Shown: one piece after another, positions 1-8,625 of the stretch
How positions within the stretch are numbered: the first letter of the stretch is position 1
How the letters are laid out: the number at the start of each line of letters is the position of its first letter
Source: Candidatus Woesearchaeota archaeon
GTDB taxonomy: Archaea > Nanobdellota > Nanobdellia > SCGC-AAA011-G17 > ARS1403
Direction of reading: 5' to 3'
Length of the DNA stretch: 34,908 nucleotides
NCBI GenBank assembly: GCA_018302505.1
Contig: JAGVZL010000017.1
Location: forward strand, 1-34,908
Position numbers and translations under genes: made by a program
Notes under the pieces: model-generated
Seen by the model: only the letters and a program-made list of their open reading frames with translations
The model's database searches: none
What the model was told of the DNA's origin: nothing

Positions 1-697
1 TAAAATCATATTTATTTGTAATAGATAATAAGTCAATGAAATTAACATTTAAAACAGCTTCTAGTATTTTATTATTTAAATTTTCTAATTCTGTTTTTAT
101 ATTATACCTAAACGGAGCGAAATTATACAAAGGGCCATAATTCAATAAGTTGGAAGAAACTATAAAAATTACATTTTCGATTTTTGATAATTTTAAAGCT
201 AAACTTTTAATTATAGTTTCATCTAAAGTGGAAGTTAAGACTGGCAAGATTCTTAGGCTGTCTAAATTCTTTTTATTAACATACTGCAATAAAGGCAATT
301 GCAATTCGATTGAAGATTCTGAATTATGTGAGGCTTCATCTATCAAGGAATTTGAACTTAATAATTTATTGACTGAATTTCTATCGATTCTTATTATTCC
401 AAAGGGTGTTGAAAAGTCCTGCAAAGTTAATAAGACCTTATCTGATTTTTGAGATAAACTCCCTAAGATAATAAAAGTCAAGGGTGTTGGAGATTCTGCT
501 AAATCTTTATATGCCCAGGAGGACATTACAGAGGACAATGAATAAGATAAATTTGGAACTATAATCGCCTTGACATTTTTATCTTTGATTTCCAAAGGAG
601 TAGAGCCTGTGCCTTTTTCGAAAGCTGATTCTATTTGGAAGTTTAATTTTGCAAAATCGGATTCATATAAAACCCCAGAAGCTATTGGAACTCTCAT
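1..697 (-). CDS. Memo-like / AmmeMemoRadiSam system protein B, truncated at the left window edge
   Basis: Manual minus-strand translation MRVPIASGVLYESDFAKLNFQ...ASHNSESSIELQLPLLQYVNKK; Memo-type N-terminus and H..E.S.E.QLP.LQ motif. Absent from the ORF track because no stop lies in the window. ATG (697-695) overlaps the TAA of the upstream gene (TAATG). Confidence 0.75.
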   Translation of the reverse strand, partial: MRVPIASGVLYESDFAKLNFQIESAFEKGTGSTPLEIKDKNVKAIIVPNLSYSLSSVMSSWAYKDLAESPTPLTFIILGSLSQKSDKVLLTLQDFSTPFGIIRIDRNSVNKLLSSNSLIDEASHNSESSIELQLPLLQYVNKKNLDSLRILPVLTSTLDETIIKSLALKLSKIENVIFIVSSNLLNYGPLYNFAPFRYNIKTELENLNNKILEAVLNVNFIDLLSITNKYDF

Positions 698-1929
698 TAT
701 CTTCTCTTAAGTTTTTTTTCTTTTAATCTTTTTTCTACTTTTTTAAGCCTTTCTGATTCTCTTTTAAGTTTTTTGTTAGTAAATTCTAAAATTCTCTTTT
801 CTTTAGATACTTTTGAAAATTCAATCTTTAACTTTTGTGATTCTTTTTTTAAAAGCTCCTGCTGTTTTTTAATTTCTTGTTTAGCTTTATCTGCTTCTGA
901 GTTTTTAGTTTGTATTTGTTTTAGCAAATCTTCAGCTTCTTTACTTGCGGTTGCTGTTTGCTGAGATCTATTTTTAACATTAGACTCTATAACTTTTAAT
1001 TGCTCTTCTTTCTGCTTCGTTTTTTCAGACTCTGAGTTTAATTTTCCCTCTCTTTCTTTTAACTGCTGCTCTAATTTTTTTAAATTATCCTGCTGCTGTT
1101 TTCTAGAAAGCTCCAGAGATTTTTTAGCTTCTTCTGCTTCTAATTTTAATTTCTTCAGATCTTCTTTGGCTTTTTGCTCTTCTTCTTTTGTTTTGTTTCT
1201 TAAATCTAAAATTTCCTGTTTGTCTTTATTTTTTTCTTCTTTAATATTATGCTCCAAAGCTTTTAACTCATCTTTTTTCTGTTGTTTTTCAAGTTTAATC
1301 TCTTCTTTTTGCTGTTTTATTTCTGAAGTTAAAGTATTAAATTTAGCCTCATTTTCGTTAAAGGATTCTCTCTCACGATGGATTTTTTCAAATTCAAGCT
1401 GCAAGTCCCGCTCTTTTTTCTTTAATTCATCTTCCTTTGTTTTAATTCCTTCTTCTCTAATGTTCAAATCTGATTTTTGCTTAAGAACGTCCTGTTTTTG
1501 ATTTTCTAATTGAATATCCCTTTCCCTAACTAAGTCCCTTTCTCTTTCTAAGGTTTTTTTGCTTTGATGCAATTCCTCTCTTTGCACATCTAATTTTTGT
1601 TTTCTTGGAACTATGTCTTTTTCTTCAATTTGTTTTTTTATTTTTAGAATATTTGTGTTAATAACCACTTTGCTTTCAAAATACGAGGAATAATATAATA
1701 AAATTAAAGATGTTAATGCGGATAGATAAGATGCTAAGGGTGTAAAGATTCTTAAGATTTCTAATAAAATTAAAATTATAAAGATTAAGTATAAAATTGA
1801 GCTTTTAGATTTAAGGTAATTTACTTTATCTTCATTATATGCTTTTAATAAGAATAGAACAGATAATATGAAAAATCCTAATGTTATAATATCAAATGTA
1901 ATTATTTTAACCCCTCCTTTTAAAAACAC
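697..1929 (-). CDS. N-terminal transmembrane protein with long charged coiled coil
   Basis: 410 aa; hydrophobic N-terminus then ~300 aa rich in K/E/Q with heptad-like pattern. Coupled to the Memo-like gene. Exact start uncertain: a GGAGGGG motif lies inside the first codons. Confidence 0.7.
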   Translation of the reverse strand: MFLKGGVKIITFDIITLGFFILSVLFLLKAYNEDKVNYLKSKSSILYLIFIILILLEILRIFTPLASYLSALTSLILLYYSSYFESKVVINTNILKIKKQIEEKDIVPRKQKLDVQREELHQSKKTLERERDLVRERDIQLENQKQDVLKQKSDLNIREEGIKTKEDELKKKERDLQLEFEKIHRERESFNENEAKFNTLTSEIKQQKEEIKLEKQQKKDELKALEHNIKEEKNKDKQEILDLRNKTKEEEQKAKEDLKKLKLEAEEAKKSLELSRKQQQDNLKKLEQQLKEREGKLNSESEKTKQKEEQLKVIESNVKNRSQQTATASKEAEDLLKQIQTKNSEADKAKQEIKKQQELLKKESQKLKIEFSKVSKEKRILEFTNKKLKRESERLKKVEKRLKEKKLKRR

Positions 1930-2019
1930 TGAGAAATTTATATATAAAGTTATATGTGGTAGAAAAAAGAGAAAGTATTATATATTTGAAATTAGTATTT
2001 GAGAAATGGGTGATAACTT

Positions 2020-2226
2020 ATGATGTGTGGAAAATGCAGTAAAATAAGCAGTGCTGTTTTCTTGGCGTTAGGTATTCTGTTCTTAGCAGCAGATTTAACA
2101 ACCTGGGATTTCTGGGGTATCCAATGGTGGTCAGCATTGTTTGTAGCAGTTGGTGTTATCGGCTTCGCAAGTGGATGCTGTGGTGACTGCTGTGGAGAGG
2201 GCAAATCTATGGGTAAAAAGAAATAA
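2020..2226 (+). CDS. small membrane protein with terminal Cys motifs
   Basis: 68 aa MMCGKCSK...TM...GCCGDCCGEGKSMGKKK. Confidence 0.6.
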   Translation: MMCGKCSKISSAVFLALGILFLAADLTTWDFWGIQWWSALFVAVGVIGFASGCCGDCCGEGKSMGKKK

Positions 2227-2253
2227 AAACCCTCTTTTTTTTCTTTTAAAAAA

Positions 2254-2544
2254 ATGGCTAAATATAAGCAGTTATGTGCGGTTTGCAAAAAGAAACATGT
2301 TGTTATGGAGAATAGAAGGCAGAGACCTATATGTTTAGATTGTGAAATGAGGTATTGGGATAAAGTTGAGAATAAAAAATATAAAGAATTATTTGATATT
2401 CCTAAAAGTTTTTATGAAAAAAATTATTTTTTGAGAAATGTTAGGGGTTATTATGATAGATGTGACAAATTAAGTGTAAAACAGATAGCTGCATTTAAGA
2501 AAACTGTTAAGGAAATGAAAGAAGAAAAGAAAGACAAAGCTTAA
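2254..2544 (+). CDS. small zinc-ribbon-like protein
   Basis: 96 aa with CAVC...CLDC pairs. Confidence 0.6.
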   Translation: MAKYKQLCAVCKKKHVVMENRRQRPICLDCEMRYWDKVENKKYKELFDIPKSFYEKNYFLRNVRGYYDRCDKLSVKQIAAFKKTVKEMKEEKKDKA

Positions 2545-2569
2545 ATATTTTATCTTATTCTATTTTATT

Positions 2570-3313
2570 ATGATATTCGGTTATTTTGTTCTAGGACTAA
2601 TTGTTGTTATAGTATTAGCTAGTATTAAACAAGTAAACCAGTATGAAAAAGGTGTCAAATTCAGATTTGGAAAATATGTTGAGATGATGCAACCTGGATG
2701 GAGATTAGTTTTTCCTATTATTGAAAGCTGGAGAAATATTGATTTAAGGGTTAAGACTGTTGATGTTCCGAGCCAGGAATGTGTTAGTAAAGATAATATC
2801 TCTATAAAGGTTAATGCGGTTTTATATTATAAGGTTGTTCAAGCTGAAAAGGCGGTTATGGAAGTTGAGCATTTTATGTATGCTGTTTCTCAATTAGCCC
2901 AGACCACTATGAGGAATATAGTTGGAGAATTTGAATTAGATGAAATTTTAAGTCAGAGAGATGAAATTAGCAATAAAATTCAGACTATAGTTGATAAGGA
3001 AACCGATCCATGGGGGGTAAAAGTAACTAGGATTGAGCTGAAAGATATTGAAATTCCTGATGATATGAAAAGAACAATAGCCAAGGTTGCTGAAGCTGTC
3101 AGGGAAAGGAAAGCGATTATATTAAAAGCTGAAGGAGAGACTATTGCTTCTAAGAATTTAAGCAAAGCCGCTCAGGAATTAGGAAAAAACCCAGGAGCCC
3201 TGCATTTAAGAACATTGCAGACTTTAAATGATTTAAGCTCTGATAAGTCAAATACTGTAATTATAGGCATTCCTTTAGAAATCTTAAGAGCTTATGAAAA
3301 GATGAAGAAATAA
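2570..3313 (+). CDS. SPFH/Band 7 (stomatin/prohibitin-like) protein
   Basis: N-terminal TM, YEKGVKFRFGKYVEMMQPGWRLVFPIIE, RVKTVDVPSQECVSKDNISIKVNAVLYYKV. Confidence 0.9.
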   Translation: MIFGYFVLGLIVVIVLASIKQVNQYEKGVKFRFGKYVEMMQPGWRLVFPIIESWRNIDLRVKTVDVPSQECVSKDNISIKVNAVLYYKVVQAEKAVMEVEHFMYAVSQLAQTTMRNIVGEFELDEILSQRDEISNKIQTIVDKETDPWGVKVTRIELKDIEIPDDMKRTIAKVAEAVRERKAIILKAEGETIASKNLSKAAQELGKNPGALHLRTLQTLNDLSSDKSNTVIIGIPLEILRAYEKMKK

Positions 3314-3526
3314 TTATTCTCTTTTTGAACAAATTTTGCAAATACTTGGGTCAGATTCGGTCATTTCCACTTCATCAAAAATATGATGGCAAATCCGGCA
3401 AACGTGTTTTAGTTTTTTATTAGAAGTCTTTCCATAAATCTTTTTGAACCATTCTTCTAATTTTTTCTTGATATTCATAGTCCAAAACTCAATATTTAGT
3501 ATTTTTAACTGTTTTGGTTTACTCAT
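3314..3526 (-). CDS. small zinc-finger protein
   Basis: 70 aa with CRICHHIF...CKICSKRE; ATGA overlap with the upstream deacylase gene, or internal start MNIKKK. Confidence 0.55.
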   Translation of the reverse strand: MSKPKQLKILNIEFWTMNIKKKLEEWFKKIYGKTSNKKLKHVCRICHHIFDEVEMTESDPSICKICSKRE

Positions 3527-4607
3527 TCAACAAAGCTTCAAAGAAATCTTTAGAATGTGACTTCATCAAATCCATTGCTTTATTGAAAATACCTGTAGTG
3601 TAAATGTGGATTGTAGAGGTTGCTTGATTTAGGATAACCTTAGCTTCTGTTGGGATAATCTCATCTTTTTGTTTTTTAAAGTGCAATAAAGATAAAGCTC
3701 TTTCATTTGCTTTGATATGGGAATTTGCTTTTATTGAAAATAAGATTCCTGGATTTTTAGCCCTTATTATAGAGGAATTTTCTCTTATAGGGCTGTAAAC
3801 TTCGGCTAAATTTTCATTTCTCTCAACCACATTGCCTAATCTTCTGTTTATTGTTAATATCCCTTCTATTGGGGATTTATAACCTAGCCTATCACTTAAA
3901 ATAAATTGTTTTTCAGGAAGTAAAACTTCTGCATCTAACATTCCCTTATGGGCTAATACAGAGTTTAAGCCTCTAATGCCTTCATTTAGATATTTTGAAG
4001 ATACACTCATTCCCCCTCCGATTTCTACTGTTAAAACAGGAGTTTTATGCAACTTCATAGATTCTGAAGCTAAGAATCCCTGCTTAAATTTTCTTTTCAT
4101 AACAATTTCAGTTCCGAAAATTCTGCTAAGCTCGTCAACTTCTTTATATTCCTTATCAAAAATTCTTGTATGCGGAAGCAAAATATAATTTTTATTTGAA
4201 TCGTGGAAATCCAATCCAAAATCCGACTGAGAAACCACTGAATCCATAAAAGTTTGAGCTAGTTTATATGAAAATGAATTTTTATCTTTTCCAAAACAAC
4301 GATTTAAGTCTTTATCATCATATCTTACTCTTCTTTCTCCATAATGAAAGCCTATTGGGTTTAATATCGGAACAATAATTAAAGTTCCTGTTATCAAGCT
4401 AGGGTCTACTTTTTTAAAAAATGTTGAGACAATCTTGATTCCATTTAATTCATCTCCGTGAATACCTGCCGAGATGAAAGCTGTTTTTCCATTTTCATCG
4501 CCTCGGATTATTTTAATTGGTAATTTTGTGGACTTACTTTTATAAGAAACTCTTAAAAACCCTGAAGATATTTTCCCTTTTTTTGAGACACAAGTGCCAA
4601 TTCGCAT
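3519..4607 (-). CDS. succinylglutamate desuccinylase/aspartoacylase family protein
   Basis: FISAGIHGDELNGI (H..E zinc motif), VPILNPIGFHYGERRVRYDDKDLNRCF, DFHDS. Confidence 0.85.
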   Translation of the reverse strand: MRIGTCVSKKGKISSGFLRVSYKSKSTKLPIKIIRGDENGKTAFISAGIHGDELNGIKIVSTFFKKVDPSLITGTLIIVPILNPIGFHYGERRVRYDDKDLNRCFGKDKNSFSYKLAQTFMDSVVSQSDFGLDFHDSNKNYILLPHTRIFDKEYKEVDELSRIFGTEIVMKRKFKQGFLASESMKLHKTPVLTVEIGGGMSVSSKYLNEGIRGLNSVLAHKGMLDAEVLLPEKQFILSDRLGYKSPIEGILTINRRLGNVVERNENLAEVYSPIRENSSIIRAKNPGILFSIKANSHIKANERALSLLHFKKQKDEIIPTEAKVILNQATSTIHIYTTGIFNKAMDLMKSHSKDFFEALLNE

Positions 4608-4651
4608 TTTTTAATGAAAAGATTTATTAATTAAAAAACTTTTGGATAATT

Positions 4652-5203
4652 ATGGTTAGCGTTTTTGATGTTATAAGGGAATTTACATTAAATTCTAAGA
4701 TAATTGGAACTAACTTAGTTATTGCTTTGGTTATAATTGTTATTGGAGTTTTAATAGGAAAATTTGTTAAATTAGTTTTGAGCAGGATTTTGAGCAGGTT
4801 AAGAATCGAGAGGATTTTTAAATTTAGAAGTGTGGATGTTGGATTAACTATTATTAAATGGTCTGTTTATCTGTTTTTTATCAGTTTTGCAATCAAACAG
4901 TTAAAAATACCCTATCTTAGCGATGGGTTTATTGATTCATTGTCTATTATACCAAGGTCTATTGGGGCATTTATTGTTGTGGTTGCCGGGTTTTTATTTG
5001 GGAAGTATTTGAAAGAGAATATTATGCAGGCAAATAAGGAATGGGCTTTATTAGGAGATATCTCATTCTACTTTTTCTTATATTTATCTTTTATAATTTC
5101 GATACAATTAGTGTTTTTTTCTGAAGAATTTTTAATTAATTGGGTTAGTTTAATATTTACTGCTTTCTTTTTGTTATTTTTAGTTTTGAAAAATAGGAAA
5201 TAA
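4652..5203 (+). CDS. membrane protein with MscS-like conserved TM helix
   Basis: 183 aa, several TM segments; IIVIGVLIGKFVKLVLSRILSRL and RSIGAFIVVVAGFLFGKYLKE. Confidence 0.6.
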   Translation: MVSVFDVIREFTLNSKIIGTNLVIALVIIVIGVLIGKFVKLVLSRILSRLRIERIFKFRSVDVGLTIIKWSVYLFFISFAIKQLKIPYLSDGFIDSLSIIPRSIGAFIVVVAGFLFGKYLKENIMQANKEWALLGDISFYFFLYLSFIISIQLVFFSEEFLINWVSLIFTAFFLLFLVLKNRK

Positions 5204-5207
5204 AGGG

Positions 5208-5591
5208 TTAAAGTTCATAGACTGTATCTATTATCCCTAAGGCATCATCTATTTGCATTCTTAAAAATAAATAAGTAGTTCTATTAGTTGGATTGAAATA
5301 TCTAAAAAAAGTACATGGACAATAGGTCTTCCTGTATTTTCTCATTATATCTAAGACTCTACCATCTTTAAACTCCTCTAGCTCACACATTTCCCTTCTA
5401 ATTCCTTCCACAAACCTTATATCCGATCTTACTTCTGGAAAATAACTCCTTGTAGCATAAGTATTCCCTATTGTATGGAAAGATAATAATTCTAAGGCAG
5501 AATTTATTTTTGAATGTTGGCTTAGCCATTGAAACATCTTGAAAGGTATTTTAATTCCAAATATATCATCTATTGTAGTTTCGGATCTCAT
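5208..5591 (-). CDS. hypothetical protein
   Basis: 127 aa ORF, no recognised family. Confidence 0.5.
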   Translation of the reverse strand: MRSETTIDDIFGIKIPFKMFQWLSQHSKINSALELLSFHTIGNTYATRSYFPEVRSDIRFVEGIRREMCELEEFKDGRVLDIMRKYRKTYCPCTFFRYFNPTNRTTYLFLRMQIDDALGIIDTVYEL

Positions 5592-5595
5592 TATA

Positions 5596-6153
5596 TTATA
5601 AAATAAAACTATAAAAAACAGCTATTGCTAAAACTATGAAGTAAACAGCTTTATTCCAGATAAATACTTTTTTTCCATCTAACTGCCAAATAGGAATCAT
5701 ATTGAAGACTGCCAACCATGAATTAATTATGAAACCATATTGTGAAACTAATGGAAAAATTCCTAAAGCTAATGTTCCTAAGAATATTGTAGCTAAAACT
5801 AAATTTGTTATAGGACCTGCTACTGAGATAATTCCATTTTTCCTATAATCTACAAAGCCCTGAATCATCACTGCTCCTGGTGCTGCAAATACAAATCCTA
5901 AGAAAGACATACCAATTGCCAATAACAGCATTGGATCAAAACTTCTGAATTCTGCAAAACATTTGTAATGCTGTGCTACTAATTTATGTGCTAATTCATG
6001 CAATAAGAATCCTAAACCAACTGAAAATGCTGCTACGAAAACTGCGTTTACTAAACCTATAGTATCACTTAAGATTATACCAAAAGCTATTGAAATTGCG
6101 ACCCATGCTTTAGTCAAATCTATAATTTCTTCCTTAGAAGTTTTTATTCTCAT
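5596..6153 (-). CDS. site-2 protease family (M50) membrane metalloprotease
   Basis: HELAH zinc motif, multiple TM segments, NMIPIWQLDGKKVF. Start taken as ATG at 6153 (MRIKTSKEE); the longer track ORF runs into a CA-rich simple repeat. Confidence 0.85.
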   Translation of the reverse strand: MRIKTSKEEIIDLTKAWVAISIAFGIILSDTIGLVNAVFVAAFSVGLGFLLHELAHKLVAQHYKCFAEFRSFDPMLLLAIGMSFLGFVFAAPGAVMIQGFVDYRKNGIISVAGPITNLVLATIFLGTLALGIFPLVSQYGFIINSWLAVFNMIPIWQLDGKKVFIWNKAVYFIVLAIAVFYSFIL

Positions 6154-6190
6154 ACGTGTTTTTTGCAGTTTGCCCTTTATAAGTTTTATC

Positions 6191-6221
6191 CGACACACGA
6201 CACACACGACACACACGACAG
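6191..6221. repeat. short tandem repeat of CGACACA(CA)
   Basis: CGACACA CGACACACA CGACACACA CGACAG between divergent genes. Confidence 0.8.
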
Positions 6222-6310
6222 ACCCCCGTGGCGTTTATAAATGATAATTGATTATTTTTAATTAGAATGGTATTAAAAGAGTTGCAATTCCTAGTAAAAT
6301 AACGGAAGAT

Positions 6311-6955
6311 TTGGCTTATATTTGTGGTGTTCTTGTTGGGGATGGTCATATAAGTTATAGAGAAAGAAAGAAAACTATGGTAATAAAAATAGTTGGAAAC
6401 CCCAAAGATGAAAAAGAATTTTATTGGGAAGTTATTGGTCCTAAGTTTCAAGAATTATTTGATGTATCTTTAAAAATTAAATATCACGACTCTAAAACTA
6501 CTTTTGGATTTACATTTTTTTCCAAGACAATTGGTAAATATTTAACAGAATTCATAAAACTCCCAGAAGGTAGAAAATATGAGTCTCTAAGAGTTCCAGA
6601 AATATTTGCAAAAAATAAAAATTTCTTAATTGAGTTTATAAGGGGAGTCTTTGATACTGACGGATGTATAACATTCAAAAAAAGATATAAAGATTATCCT
6701 TATTACCCTGTTATTTCCCTCTATTCTAGAAGTGATTTATTTATAAAAGATATCTCTAGAATTTTAAAAAATTTGGGATTTAGGATTGTTGAATCTTATA
6801 ATATGATAAAAAGTGATAATAGAGTTAAAAATGGGTATACAATAATCAGCTGTATAGAAATGAATGGTAGGAGTAATTTGGATTTGTGGTTAGAAAAGAT
6901 TGGATTTTATAGCCCTAAACACTTAGAAAAAATAAAAAAATATTATAGTATATAG
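6311..6955 (+). CDS. LAGLIDADG homing endonuclease-like protein
   Basis: Two LAGLIDADG-like motifs: AYICGVLVGDGHI and EFIRGVFDTDGCI. The frame is open upstream to 6266 (NGIKRVAIPSKITEDLAYICG) without in-frame ATG/GTG. Confidence 0.8.
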   Translation: MAYICGVLVGDGHISYRERKKTMVIKIVGNPKDEKEFYWEVIGPKFQELFDVSLKIKYHDSKTTFGFTFFSKTIGKYLTEFIKLPEGRKYESLRVPEIFAKNKNFLIEFIRGVFDTDGCITFKKRYKDYPYYPVISLYSRSDLFIKDISRILKNLGFRIVESYNMIKSDNRVKNGYTIISCIEMNGRSNLDLWLEKIGFYSPKHLEKIKKYYSI

Positions 6956-7059
6956 CGGGGGGTGGATTTGAATTCGGCGATACTTATATAATTATAGAGT
7001 ATCTCCACCGACCTTTGGGTTATGAGCCCAACGGACACTCCTAGCTGTCCTACCCCGCT
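6953..7059 (-). tRNA. initiator tRNA-Met(CAU) with 32-nt intron (6973-7004) at position 53/54
   Basis: Reverse complement AGCGGGG-TA-GGAC..GTCC-G-TTGGG CTCATAA CCCAA-AGGTC-GGTGG[intron]TTCAAAT-CCACC-CCCCGCT-A. A1-U72 pair and GGG/CCC anticodon stem are archaeal initiator features; all stems pair after intron removal. Confidence 0.88.
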
Positions 7060-7099
7060 ATAAAATAAAATTCGCTTTTTACAATTTAAAAAACTATCG

Positions 7100-7909
7100 T
7101 TAATCTCTCTTAATTTTTTGCCTAAATACTTCCCTGTTAATCTCATGTTTATCTATCTTTCTAGAAAAGAAGGATTTTATGTTTGAAAAAAACCTAGGGT
7201 CATTATATTTTTCATGAATTAAAGCTGCTGCAATATGTTTGTATTCAATTGACATTTCTGAGTTTGGAAGGTATTGAGTTATTGGAGTTAAAGAATGCTG
7301 GGCTTCAATTGTTTTTTCTTCATCAGGCAAAATACCTAGAACATGAATTCCTGTTGCTTTTTCTATGTCATTTAAAGATAACTCACATTTATTTTTTCTA
7401 ACTTTATTTAAGATTAAACCATTAATCGGAATTCCTTTTTGTTTTGCAACTCTTACAGCTTTTAATGTTGTAGATAAAGTTGAATAATCTGGAGTAGTTA
7501 CAACTAACAATTCATCTGATGACAACATAACTGATAACATCTCATCATTTAGACTAGGGGAAGAATCTAAAATAATAACCTCATAAAAGCTTCTAATTGT
7601 TTTAATCTGATTTCTTAATTTCATAGGGTCTATCTGCCTGGAAATTAATGAAGAAGCTATAAAATGAAAATTTAAATTATGTTTATAAACCGCATCAAAA
7701 ATTTTTATTTTATCCTGAAAAACGTCATTTAAAGTATTTATGGGGTCTAATATTCCTAGATGAAAATTAAGATTTGGAGCATAATAATTAGCATCTACCA
7801 ATAAAACTTTTTTATTGAAATCGTTGGCTAAAACCGTAGCTAAATTAACTGCTGTTGTTGTTTTTCCAACGCCGCCTTTTATTGATATTACTCCAATTAC
7901 CCTACTCAT
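7100..7909 (-). CDS. MinD/ParA-family P-loop ATPase
   Basis: MSRVIGVISIKGGVGKTTTAVNLATVLA (deviant Walker A), VIILDSSPSLNDE. Confidence 0.9.
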   Translation of the reverse strand: MSRVIGVISIKGGVGKTTTAVNLATVLANDFNKKVLLVDANYYAPNLNFHLGILDPINTLNDVFQDKIKIFDAVYKHNLNFHFIASSLISRQIDPMKLRNQIKTIRSFYEVIILDSSPSLNDEMLSVMLSSDELLVVTTPDYSTLSTTLKAVRVAKQKGIPINGLILNKVRKNKCELSLNDIEKATGIHVLGILPDEEKTIEAQHSLTPITQYLPNSEMSIEYKHIAAALIHEKYNDPRFFSNIKSFFSRKIDKHEINREVFRQKIKRD

Positions 7910-7994
7910 CCAGGTACCTCTTTTTTAAGCGTGTAAGAATCTCTTCTCTTTCTGAATCTTCCTCTTTTTTTGAAAACTTAAACAAATTAAACAT
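7902..7994 (-). CDS. possible 30-aa charged peptide upstream of the MinD-like gene
   Basis: Manual translation MFNLFKFSKKEEDSEREEILTRLKKRYLDE*; stop overlaps the MinD-like start. Confidence 0.35.
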   Translation of the reverse strand: MFNLFKFSKKEEDSEREEILTRLKKRYLDE

Positions 7995-8047
7995 CTCTGG
8001 TATATAGAATATTTACTTATTAATAAATTTAACTCTTAGTTTAATGA

Positions 8048-8515
8048 TTATTCCAATATAAAATTTTTTAATTTGTCTACCCCTTTTATTATGGCTTCAA
8101 TCTCTCCTTTAGGCAATTTTGTATCGGTAAATCTAGTCTTAGTAATATGATCCATTATTCTAGTGGAATCCTTTTTCATCCTGTCAATTAGTTCTTTAGG
8201 CAAAACTTTTCCCAGTGGACATAAGGCTAATAAGTACTCTTTTTTATTATTATTAAATTCTGGATGAATTGGAAAACATCTGCATGCAATGGGTCTTACG
8301 TGATAAATACCGCAGGAATTGTCCTCTTTTAAATATGGGCATATGCTCCCTTTACTTTTCATTTCATAATGATCGGAATCAATTTTCACAAAGTGATCTG
8401 TGTGCCCCGCACTTAGAATTATTTCTCTTTCTTGATTTGTAACGTCGGCTCCACCTAATTTACAACATTTTGCTCCGCATTTCTTGCATATTTTAAACAT
8501 TTCTTTATTGTCCAT
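8048..8515 (-). CDS. YkgJ-type cysteine cluster protein
   Basis: CGAKCCKLGG, CPYLKEDNSCGIYHVRPIACRCFPIH. Confidence 0.85.
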   Translation of the reverse strand: MDNKEMFKICKKCGAKCCKLGGADVTNQEREIILSAGHTDHFVKIDSDHYEMKSKGSICPYLKEDNSCGIYHVRPIACRCFPIHPEFNNNKKEYLLALCPLGKVLPKELIDRMKKDSTRIMDHITKTRFTDTKLPKGEIEAIIKGVDKLKNFILE

Positions 8516-8625
8516 AAAAAAAATTTAAAATTGGCTCTATATTAAACTATTGATTTGAAAATTAAGATGTTTATATTAAAATTCCAGGATATATTTATAA
8601 ACAGTTTTTAAGCTAAATTTAAAGT

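Noticed and set aside
150-452. Plus-strand 100-aa ORF
   Set aside because: Antisense to the Memo-like CDS read on the minus strand, which has recognisable family motifs.
1166-1501. Plus-strand Ser/Phe/Cys-rich 111-aa ORF
   Set aside because: Antisense of the coiled-coil gene; composition is the mirror of Lys/Glu-rich codons.
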